A stretch of 64,000 nucleotides of DNA from Dipylidium caninum (taxonomy: Eukaryota > Platyhelminthes > Cestoda > Cyclophyllidea > Dipylidiidae), in the NCBI GenBank assembly GCA_017562135.1, contig QEYB01001465.1, forward strand, positions 25,207-89,206. Reading direction: 5' to 3'. Position numbers and translations under genes: made by a program. The notes beneath the pieces were generated by a model. The model was not told the origin of the DNA. It saw only the letters and a program-made list of their open reading frames with translations, and did not search any database. Position 1 is the first letter of the stretch. Each line of letters begins with the position of its first letter. Shown here piece by piece: positions 36,493 through 46,678 of the stretch.

Positions 36493-36505
36493 AGGTCAAA
36501 GGTCA
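36493..36505 (+). promoter_or_regulatory. DR1 nuclear-receptor response element
   Basis: AGGTCA-A-AGGTCA is a perfect direct repeat of the nuclear-receptor half-site with one-base spacing. This arrangement is bound by HNF4, COUP-TF and RXR dimers in other animals. It lies 770 bp upstream of an ORF whose C-terminus looks like a receptor ligand-binding domain. Actual use as an enhancer is unproven. Confidence 0.55.
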
Positions 36506-37017
36506 ATGAGGCTGGAAAGAAGAATGTGTTAAGGAAATCACGTGTTCGTACTTTTGCGGTCTGGCGGGTGGGCGTCGAGCAAGCGGACATGTGGTTGGGA
36601 TGGGAGGTCAAACGTCTGACGCATCATTACTTTTGCGGAGGAAATTAACAACAGAAACAGACAAATATCGTGTACTTACGCATCGTGTTTCGCCTCGCAG
36701 AGACCATCATCGTCACAAGCGTGGATCTTAGCAAGTGGCATTGGGTTTGATGGGTAGAAAAGGATGTTATGGTGAATATTTTAGTTTGGAGTAGCCCACA
36801 AAAGAGGACAGAACTAATGACTGGGTTCATTTTAAAAAATGATTTTTCCAGGAACGGAGGATAGTAGGTTAGGCTCTAGAGACAAGAATAGGTGGTTGTT
36901 AATGGATAATGGGAAGCCGTCGCTAGACAAGAAATCAGACGGCACTTGCTCGATGCCACCACTTCCACCAATCACATCGCCGCGACCTTGGAACGTCATC
37001 ATCACAGCTGTCTCTCG

Positions 37018-37205
37018 CACTTGTGCGCACGTACGCACACGCGTGCGCACCTCTCACAGTTTCAACCAATAGCGTACCAAGGCCACCGCGTGACCTTCAA
37101 ATAGGCGTGTGCGTAGGTGTACGCGCGCGTACGTAAGTGCGGTGCACATACGCGCGGCTCTATATTTCATAGGCGTACGTGTAACGTGCGCACGCGCGCG
37201 TGCAC
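37018..37205. other. Alternating purine-pyrimidine (Z-DNA-prone) tracts
   Basis: Several runs of alternating CG/CA/TG/TA steps (37018-37050, 37106-37137, 37183-37207) lie directly upstream of the receptor-like ORF. Such sequence favours left-handed DNA under torsional stress and is often found near promoters. An ATTC tetramer repeat follows. Confidence 0.55.
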
Positions 37206-37216
37206 GCTGCCTTCGC

Positions 37217-37251
37217 CATTCATTCATTCATTCAGTCATTCATTCATTCAT
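37217..37251. repeat. (ATTC)n microsatellite
   Basis: CATT/ATTC tetramers recur, with one CAGT interruption, just before the receptor-like ORF. Confidence 0.85.
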
Positions 37252-37274
37252 CAGAATAGACGCGCCATAGTCGC

Positions 37275-40200
37275 ATGTGCACAGTGCCGAAAGAGTTAGC
37301 GGTCGTTTCGTCGTCTGCCATCTCTTCCTCCGCGTCCTCCTCTTCCGCCTCCTCTTCCTCCTCCACTTCCGCCGTTTCGCATCCCCTCCTCCCGGGCGCC
37401 ATCTTCCCTCCCAGCCGCCGGAAAAGACGCAGAGACGGTGAGAATCTGCCAACGAACACGGCAGCTGTCACCTCACCCTCTACTCTGGCGTCAGCGTCTG
37501 CTTCAACAGTGGCAATGAGAGAGACGGAGAGCAACAGCGCTCTGGTTAACTCCGAGTCTGCTACCACTACCACATCGACGTCAGCAGCAACAGCAAATTC
37601 ACCCAATGCTGGTAACACCCTTTTGCGAAAGATACTTGCCGGTGCTGATCTAGCCAGTGTGCGTAATCACAGCGTCCTTGTGGATAGTAATTTCTCCCTC
37701 CGTCGGACTTCTTCCATGTCCACTGCCTCCTCGCGGCACAGGTCCTGCACTTCCGATCCCAACTTCGACGACAAACGCCGACGACGTTCTACCATGTTCA
37801 GCCAGATTAGTCTGCCCCGACGAACCTCTGACCCCGAGGAGGAAGACCAGCGTCCTTGCAAGCGTCCGAAAGAAGCTGTAGGCGACGGCAGTAAAAGTGG
37901 AGATGTTTCGTCCCTGGCCCCTATTAAAGTTGAGTCTCGTGATCCCGAGGAGTATCCGCCCTACCCTACTCCCACGTCCGCCTCCGACGTCAAGAGCAGC
38001 GGCAGTAATCCCAACGCCACCAGCATAACCGCGGCCCTCGATGGCGCTGATAAGGCCATTTCTAAATTCCCAGGCAAACCGTCCAAACGCTGGCGTTTGA
38101 AAAGCCCGACCCGTCAATCCCCCTCGCATAGTTTGAGTCCCCCTGCCGTTGCCAGCACCTCCCGGGCGGACTTGACCGAGGTCTTCCCCATGCGCCCGCG
38201 GGCGAGGACTACTTCCGAGTTGGACAATGTCATCCGCATGTTCACGGATGGCAAATGCCCTGTGGAGCGCTTTCGGCTGAGCTCATTTGACCCCCTTGGC
38301 GGGGTCGTCTCCAAAGCGGGCAGGATAACCGCTGTGCCGAAGAGCAGCGACCTTAGACGCGAGGAGCCCGGTGACATGACCTCTGACATAACCTCCCCGC
38401 TGAGCCAGCTCCTCGAATCCACCCCACCGTACAGTGGCGGAGCCAACACTATCCACCCTCGTGCTAACACCACCACCTCCGTATTCCCCTGGTCTTCTGC
38501 CGCATCCTTGAAGAGTGCCTCGGGCCCCAGCCCCGCCGCCGTGGCGCGCATAACTCTCCCCTTCGCTGGCAACGGCTCCAAACATCAGCATCATCTACAG
38601 CATCCCTCCCATCGTCGTCCCTCCGACCTGGAGATGCTCAATTTGGCTAAAACTCCCGTCACTGTCTCCTCAGACTCCATGGCGTCGATTCTTGCCGCGA
38701 CGGCACTCAATTCTCCCCAATTCCTGCAGAACATTCGGGACGGACAAGTGTTGAACTTCAGCCAGAAGGAGGTCTCGAGACAACTTCCCCCGCCGCCACC
38801 ACCACCGCCGCCGCCGCCACCACCACCCATTCCTCCTCCGATTTCGCTCTCGCTCACCACCGACGATATTCTCCAGTGGTCGCCCAATCAGATGGCCGCG
38901 TTGCAACAACTCTTCCGCCTCTCCGACGTCACGGGTGCCGCGGGTCCGTCGTTGACCCGTCCACCGGTCGTCTCCGTCACTGATAGCCACGCGGCCAAGT
39001 TGCCGATCCGTCTGAACCATGTCAACCGACTTCTCCTCTGTCGACGGGTGGCCGAGTGGATGCTGGTGGCCAACACGTGGGCCATGCAGATGTGTCCGGC
39101 CCCGATTATGCCGGAGAACTCCCTGCTGGCCACGGCCGCCACCTACCGCTATTGTCGCTGCTCCGAGGCGGAGATCAGCATGGCCCACCAAATTGACATG
39201 CGACTGGAGATGCCGAGGGTGGGGACCGGGCTGAGGGCGGTGCTCCACCGTATTTGGCCCCAACTCCTGCTCGCCTCGATGATTAGAGAGAACTTCTCCT
39301 TCTCGACCACACCCATTCCCACCACCGAACTGACCGCCCTGATTGGCAGCATCAGCGCTGGCCGAGACGTGGGTGCAGCCGGCAGTGCGGAGATAAACAT
39401 TGCGAAGGCTGGAACCGCCAACTCGCTGAAGAACCTCATCAAGACGGGGAATCAACTCTTCCTCGACACCCAGGTCTTCGAGTGTGTACGCAAGTGCATC
39501 TTCGCCCAACGTGAGTCCCCACTTGATGTGGTCGCCTTCCCTTTTGATGGCTTTTCTCCACGATTCCAAGTAGAGGGGAGGAGGGGGGAGGCGGAGGGGG
39601 ATACCACTGGCCCTGCGACCTGAGTTCCTCTTTATGACCACGTTGTCAAGCGTATATATTTATTAAAAAGTCCCCTCAACCACTGGCACTTTTCCTCGAC
39701 GGTGAACTCGTCTCCTTCCCACCTGCCTGGAAGGTGGATGTTGAGCACCCTCCTCCCGGTTGAAGACTTTTTCCGCTCCTCTCCCCACCCTCCCCCATGT
39801 TTTTTCCCGCCTTTTTTCTTCTCGCAAATGGGTGCGAGTGTTCCTCCCCCCCCCCCTCTGATCCCACTGTGGGGTTTTTGTTTTGGTGGAGCCAGTTCAC
39901 ATAAATCACCGCTGGTGTGCAGAAAAGACCCCACCGACCGGTCTGACTTGCGGGCCGAGACATTTCACCTCTCTCTCCAACCGATGCAATTAACCGACGA
40001 GGAGGTGGAGGAGGAGGAGGGGGAGGAGATTGAACCTTCACTGGTATGCAGTCTATTTTCCTCGGCAATTATTTCTCTTTCAGGCCCATGTGTCAGTTTC
40101 GCCGGAATTCTCTTTCCTCAAGTTAAAAAAAAAAATTGGGGGACCGTTGATAAGGTGAACTGAGAGAACAGAAGGAGGAGGAGGGAGGCGCGGAACACTC

Positions 40201-43200
40201 GGAAAGGGAAGATTTCCCGTTATCCCATTTTCGCAAGCATCTGACGCATTTTTGGGGTTGCAGGAGTCGCATTTTCGGTAAGGACAAAAGCGCACCGTCA
40301 CACCGGGGTGTCGCAGAAAGCCCCTTCGTTTCCAACTTTGCCAGATGAGTTGAAACGCGGCCCAGCAGGGCATTGAAAGTCGCTTCCCCACTCCGTCTGA
40401 GGACAACACCGCCTGAATGGGGTTTTTTCTTCCCCTATTAGACCGTAGAGCCCGAGAACTCAGCCTCACTTTAGTTGCGTCCCCCAAGTCCCAGTTGTCC
40501 CCTCGTGTCCCCCCCGTGGCGACAAAGTGACGGAAATTTGCTTTACTGCTGGGAAGCCGTTGCGATGCGTGGACGGCATCGTCGGGTCTTAAATGCCACT
40601 TGGGGGCTGAGTCGACGGTCCCAGTCTCGCCTCGTCTCGTCTCGTCTGTCTCGTCTCGTCTCGTCTCGTCTCGCCCCGAGTGGGCGGTGGCGCGGAGCGG
40701 CGGGCGGGTGGACTCGGTCGGAAGGTCGAGAGACGGGCTTCGCAGAGAAGTTAAAATTCGCCTCGTGATTAATGTTGCTGGTGGACCTTTCCGCGCTTCG
40801 TTCACGACACGAGGCTCCGCTACTTCGACAATCTGCCAAAACTTTTCTCCGGCCTTCCTTTGCCGCCCCGCAGTCCTCCCCCTGGAGTCATTCCACCTCG
40901 AGGCCCGTTAACGCCTCGGTCTTCTTCCTCCCTGGCGTCGTTTTTTCCCTTGCGTCGAGCTTCTTTCACGAAAAGGCTCGGTATTGTCATTTCAACTTAA
41001 AGACTGTTCGCATTCCCGCGCTCCCTTCTTTGCACCAACCTGGCCTCCTCCTCCTCCTCCTCCTCCTCTCTGGAGTTCATCCCCAGGCGGGTGGATTGAA
41101 CGGAAGATTCTCCTCGCTGCCTCTAAGCCGATCCGAGGTGGCAGTCTTGGCAGCCGTCGCCTGAAGCCCTCAAAGTCCTGAGGGAATTGACAGTCTCCCC
41201 CAGCCTTGTTGAGGCACTCGCCTGTCCTTGGCGAAAGCTAATCACGTTGCACCACCGTGGCTGCCTCCCCGCCCCAAGTCCCGACGCTCTTTCCGATCAG
41301 GCGGTGCGACCTCGTTGACCTTTTGTCGCCAGTCCAGCCTGCTTTTCGCGCCGCCGACTTGACACGGCTTGCAGACGCTAGGATGTGGCGCCTCGGCGGA
41401 GGCCCTGGTAAACGGAATCCCATGCGGCCGGACGGAAAGTGCTCACGAGGGGAGCCTCCCCTGACCTGCGACCAACGCGGCGGTGGCGGTGGTGACGGGG
41501 TTTGTGGTCGTCACTGCGACGGCGGTGGTGGTGTGCACGCGCCCACGCGGAAATAACGTGTGCTCTTCAATTCGTGTGAAATTGTTGTGGGCGCCTCAGG
41601 CGCCTCTTTTCTTGCGTCTTCGTGCACAAATCCACTGGGTGGACCGTTTCTGCGTCGCCTCGCTCCCCAGACGCCCCCTCGGCCGAGCCGCTTCCCAACG
41701 GTCCTGGCGGGATTTTCGGGAAAATGAGGATGGAATGAGTTCCATCTTCTTTGCCGACTGCCTCAGCCACATCCACGGGGTGTGGGGAGGCCAGAAGACT
41801 TCCATGCACGGAATGAAAGCGGTGGCAGAGTTACTTGGCTTGGCTCGTGTTTGGGCTGCCCTTTGAAGGCGGGGGAGCGAGAGCAGGTCTGCCCTCGTCT
41901 CCGCCTTGTCCGTCGTCACCACGAGAGAATTAGTTTGGCTGCGGAGACGAGCGCGCCAAGCCGACGCCGGCGGTAATTTCCCCCACAGAGCCGAAACCGA
42001 CTGTTCACGTGGGCCCGACGCTCCGTGGAGTCGGGCAGTGTCGGCGGTGGCGGTGGCGTGGCGGCGGTGGCGGCGGTGGAAGCAGTGGGCAGATGGGCCC
42101 GATGGCGTGGGGGTGGAGGAGAGAGGTTGAAGGAGGAGCAACAGTAGCAGTGGGGGGAGGGGGGGGCCTAGGAGGGAGAAGGCGACTCCCGAGGAGGGTG
42201 ACAGTTGCTCGTGGCTGTCACCGACCGTGGACAAAAAGGCGGAGCGCGGAGAGCGGCGCTGGAGAGCCGAAAAGGCGTCCCAACGCGAAGCTCTCACCGA
42301 GTCGAGTGCTTGGAGGAATGCGCATTTGGCTGTGCGACTCCGCCCCGCGCCTGACGCCTCTGGGGTGGTGGTTGGTGGTGGGTCGTGGTCGTGGGGCGGG
42401 GCTGGGGATGTGCGGCCTCGTCGTCTGAATGGAGCGGAGGTCCCGTCCGTGGCTCCCCTTCCTCCCCCCCCCTCCACCTCCCCCTCCCCTCTCCCCCCGG
42501 CCACAACCGAGTCGCCGAGGCCGAGAAAAAGCGCGTCGTCTCTCTGAACCCCGTCGGGCCTGCACGGCTGCTGTTGCGGCGTGTGGTTGGAATGTTTTGT
42601 TGATGTGGCACCCGAAGGTCACCCACTGACTTGTTGTTATTTGCGAGACCTCAAGTCCTCCCTCCTCCGGGTGGGGTTGGAGCGGGGTGGGGTGGGGCAG
42701 GGAGGCAGAATTGTTTGTGTTTTTAGAGGAAACGACGTCGTGGATTTTTGTGTCATGCGTTCAATGAGGCAAAAGAGCCTTTCCACTCCGCCTCCACCGA
42801 ATTTCTCCACTATGTCACCAGTGAAAGGCGGACAGGGCGGGATGCTGTGCAAACACCAACTCCCAGTGGATTTTCCACCCGCTGACAGCCAAACGTGTTT
42901 CCGATGTGACTGGGCGGGATTTTGGCGACATCCAGCCCTTTCTGGTTGGACTCCACTACTCGCCACGACGTGTGGACTTCCCGGCGGAGTGTGGAAGGCA
43001 AGCGAGGCGGGTCCCCTGGGGCTGCTCTCCGCCATTCCTTCACATTCGGTGCTTTCCCCATGTCCGAAGTCTTTTGCAAACTGACCGAAATTCGCCCAAG
43101 TCGAGGGCTTTTTCCTCCTCTGCCCGCCCCTCCACCCTACACCCTCGCCGTCCCCTCGCCGCCCCCAGCGTCACTCCGATGCCTGTCACCCGAGGCAGCT

Positions 43201-44241
43201 CTCCCGACGGTAACCACAGTCTTGGGATACCGTTTGGAGCGCTTTTTTCGTTCTAACATATCCCCCTCCCAGGAGTCGCCCGCGCGTTGCCACGCCTCGT
43301 CTCGTCTCGTCTCGTCTGGTGGTGCCTTCGCGATGCGGCGTCCGAGGGCTGCGGATGTTCTTTGCCGATTTCCGCGTGGGAATTGCAGGCTCCCCATGTT
43401 GGTGGAGGAGGCGAGTCGATCGGCAGGATTCGTGAGGCCACTTGGAGTTCGTCCTGAGGGTGGGGGAGGACGAAAGATTGCGTTCCTTTCACACCCGCCT
43501 CCACTTCGTGTGAAGATAGGGGCGCTGGTAGAGAGGGCTGTGAATGGGATGTCTGCTTTCCGGTGTGACGGTGTGACGGTGGGCGCTGCGATGCCATCGC
43601 GCCTCTGTTTCTGAGGCTACTTGTCCAGACCGCTGGCCTCGGGCGTCTTCGTCCATGCCCGCCTCTCCACCTGCCCCCCAAAAAGTGCGTTGGCGGGGCC
43701 GAGCAGTTTGTCGGCGGGTCGCGCTTTTAGCCGTCGACTGCTCCTCCTCCCCCTCGTCGTCGTCGTCGTTGTCGCGAGTTAGTGTCCGCCTCAGTGGGGC
43801 TGTGGAGAGTGGCAAAACTCGCCTCAGCACACGTACCCTTCCGTGCTGGTCGTATTTGGCGCCTGCAGAGGTCCCGAGACTGGGCGTGGGGGCGAGCCGA
43901 AGCCGCCGCGAGCCGCGTTCTCCCCCGCCACGTGCGCAGTCTGCTCAGACGGGACGCGGCCGACCTGCCGCTGTGGCCATTGTTAAAGCGCCCTCCACCC
44001 ACTTGCAGATGCCTACCCCGAGTTCTACCCCGTGTCGTACGCGGCAGCCATCGACGAGTTGCGTCAGTGCTGTCATCGGTGCTCCGGTGACGCGTGCCTC
44101 TTCAACAACGTGGTCCTCCTCATGAACGAGATGCAGTCGATCAACCCGGAGGGTCTGCACTGCCTCTTCTCCATCGACCGGCTGTCGGGCCTCTTTGTGC
44201 CCGCCTCGGATGCGCCCTCCTCCTCCTCCTCGGTGTCCTGA
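37275..44241 (+). CDS. Putative nuclear-receptor-like protein (ligand-binding domain only)
   Basis: Two exons, 37275-39510 and 44009-44241, join in phase (AAC|GTGAGT and TTGCAG|ATG) to give 822 residues. The first 500 are disordered and Ser/Pro-rich, with basic clusters (SRRKRRRDG, DKRRRRS) that could act as nuclear localisation signals, then about 15 prolines near residue 505. From about residue 560 the sequence resembles a nuclear-receptor ligand-binding domain: RRVAEWMLVANTWAMQM (helix 3 region), LHRIWPQLLLAS (helices 4-5), FECVRKCIFAQ (helix 8), and FNNVVLLMNEMQSINPEGLH then CLFSI (helices 9-10). No AF-2 helix motif is evident. No Cys-rich DNA-binding domain is seen upstream. Either that exon is elsewhere or the protein lacks one, as in NR0B receptors. 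The ATG at 37275 is the first in frame after a stop at 37257; a splice acceptor at 37283 is an alternative. Family call is from pattern alone. Confidence 0.52.
40624..40673. repeat. (GTCTC)n pentamer repeat
   Basis: Tandem GTCTC/TCTCG pentamers. The same pentamer recurs at 43295-43318 and 45317-45344, all inside the left inverted-repeat arm. Confidence 0.85.
43295..43318. repeat. (GTCTC)n pentamer repeat, second site
   Basis: Short tandem run of the pentamer seen at 40624-40673, located in the receptor-like gene's intron. Confidence 0.8.
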
Positions 44242-44280
44242 GACGCGGTCTGCGCTCCGCGGTCCGTGCTTCTCTCTCCC

Positions 44281-44333
44281 GTCCCGTCCCCGTCCCCGTC
44301 CCGTCCCCGTCCCCGTCCCCGTCCCGTCTCCAT
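44281..44333. repeat. (CCCCGT)n hexamer repeat
   Basis: CCCCGT and CCCGT units alternate in tandem about 40 bp past the receptor-like stop codon. Confidence 0.8.
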
Positions 44334-45316
44334 CCGCCTCCGCCTCCTCCTCAACCTCAACGCCACGCCACGTCCACGCCCACTCCCCACGCCCTCGCTC
44401 TCCCTGTCTCTTGCCACCAAATGCATTTGTGCGGAGTCCGAACCTCCGATCTGCTATTGCCCGTGTCCCCCTCCGTCCGCCCCGCCCCCGCCCCCGCCCC
44501 CGCCCACCGTTCGTCGACAAAGCGCCATGAACTGCTGCCAACGTTACCGCTACTTGCTCTCGTCAGCGTGCTCTCCCCCTCTCCCTCCTCTCTGCCCCCA
44601 CCCCCCCCCTCCGCCCCCCTCTGCCTCCCCAGAACCTGCGCGCTGTCAACTTCACTCACGCTCTCCTCTGTAAAAATATCCATTTTAATGGGGGACTAAT
44701 ATTACGTCTGAAAGTGCTACATAGAACAGAGCACTTGGAATGCTGCCTCAGAGGCCTCGAAGACGCAATGCCAGTCGGTGAGGGGGCCTCGGGTGCGGGG
44801 ATCTCGGAGGAGGGAAGAGGGTGGGGGATGGGAGGAGGGCGTGTGTTCCCGGTGGGGCGATTATGGGGGGCGCGGGGTCACGGAGGTGGCGTGTGTGTGT
44901 CCGATCACTCGGACGGTGCACTGTGGCAGTCGCAGACCAGGCTGCAAGCGGAGCCGCACGGCGTCCCACCGAGCTGCCACGCGGGCCACGTTGTTCTCCC
45001 GTGCACCGCAGGGCCCGTTCCTCGCTTCGCGGCTGCGGGGGCGCACGCACTGACTCTTCGCATCCTCCTCTTCCTCCTCCTCCGGACTGCCGCCGGCAGC
45101 CATTTCGGCGATGGGGAGAGGGCGGAGGTCGCAGAAACACTCGCTCCGCAGACTCGGTGACACCCGCTCTCCACTGCCTTCACCGCCACTGCCACTGCCA
45201 CCGTCTTCTGCTCCTGCTCCTCCCCCTCCTCCTCCCTTCCCCCTCGCACTACTCCGACATGCCAACTTTTGCTTCGCGTTCGTCTGCCTCCCTCTCCTTC
45301 ACTGGCCCCTTCTCCC

Positions 45317-45344
45317 CTCGTCTCGTCTCGTCTCGCCTCGTCTC
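45317..45344. repeat. (GTCTC)n pentamer repeat, third site
   Basis: Third run of the pentamer, with CCTCG variants. A decayed reverse-complement counterpart is seen near 56620 in the right arm. Confidence 0.75.
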
Positions 45345-46650
45345 CTCTCCTCTCCTCTCCTCCTCGCTTTCCTCTCGTCATATGGGCGGTGGGTGTGTGT
45401 CAAGTCCGAGGAAGACGAGGTTGGGTGTCCAGTCGAGCGACGCTTGTGCACAAACGGGCAGACAGGCAGGCGGACGCAAGTGAGCAGGCGAGATGTCTTC
45501 TGAGAGAGGATTTGTGTGCGTGTGTCTGTCTGCCTGCCTGCCTGCCTGTCTATCTGTTTGTGTCCGTAGACAAGGCACTTCCATGCGCAGCTTCGTCCGA
45601 CTCATCTCCTCTCCACTCCCGCCCCCCCGCCAGCGCCCAACGACTCCGTCAACGCCCCACCGCCCCGTCAGACTCCACCTTCGTGTGGCCCTTCCGCCCT
45701 CCTCCCGCTTTTATCTGCTGCTCCTCTCGACGCCTCGCCGCCTACCAAAGAGGAGACAAAGAGGAGAACGCAGCGAGCGGAGCGCGGGTGAGCGGGAGGA
45801 GCGCAGCACAGAGCGGCGGAGCGCAAACCCAACATCTCCGGTGAGCGGACGTTGCGCATGCGACTCGCCGCCGCCGCCTGCCTGCGAGTTGCTGCGCTTT
45901 CTCGACAGCCGTTCGACGCGCCAACCTGTGTCCGGCGGCTTCCATCCTTCCGCCAAGTCGAGGCGTGGGCCGCGCAAAATGGCAATTGGCGTCTTCTCTC
46001 CTCCTCCTCCCCCACCTCCTCCTCCTCCTCCTCATTCAACCAATTCGTCTCCTCTTTCTCACCTCTTCTCGCCTTTCCCCTTCTCTTCGCCCTACTTCTC
46101 CTGCGCACTTTGCGGTTGCCCACACACGAGTCTCTCCTCTTCCCTTCGCCTGCCCGTCGTCTACTCCATCCACGTGTCTGCCGCACCTCCTGGCCACACT
46201 CGTCTCGCCTCGCCTCGCCTCGCCTTGCCAGAGGAGAGCAGATGCTTCCTCCCCGTTCGGTCCCGTTCCGTCCCGCCCCTCCTCGCTGCCTTCGATGACT
46301 CTCCTGGCGACTGGCCTCGTCGCCTCCTCGCCTTCGCAACCCCGCAGCCTCTTAGCGTCGCATTCGCTCTTTTCGCTTCCTCCTTTGCCCACCGGTGTGG
46401 CTTAGTCACGTGGCCACGGGGCCCCGCTTTTGGACACGCAACTGGCCTCTTCATGACCTTTTATTCCCCCTCACCCTCCACCTTCACCTCCTCCACACCG
46501 CCTTGTCGTCGTCGTCCTCCTCCTCCTCCACCTCCACCTCAACCACCACTGCGTCCTTTCGCAATCACCCTCCTCGGCCGCCCCTCCACCGCCACGCGGC
46601 CCCCTCGTGCTCGGCCCCACCGCCACACAACATCACATGACTTCGGGCGT

Positions 46651-46678
46651 CGCACACACACACACACACACACACACC
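46651..46678. repeat. (CA)n microsatellite
   Basis: Uninterrupted CA dinucleotides. The counterpart in the right inverted-repeat arm (about 55251-55268) is shorter and interrupted. Confidence 0.85.

Noticed and set aside
37244..39641. Minus-strand frames opposite the receptor-like ORF
   Set aside because: Shadow frames of a well-supported plus-strand exon.
44281..44333. Tandem units resembling a repeat array such as CRISPR
   Set aside because: Uninterrupted short tandem repeats with no spacers, in a eukaryotic genome.
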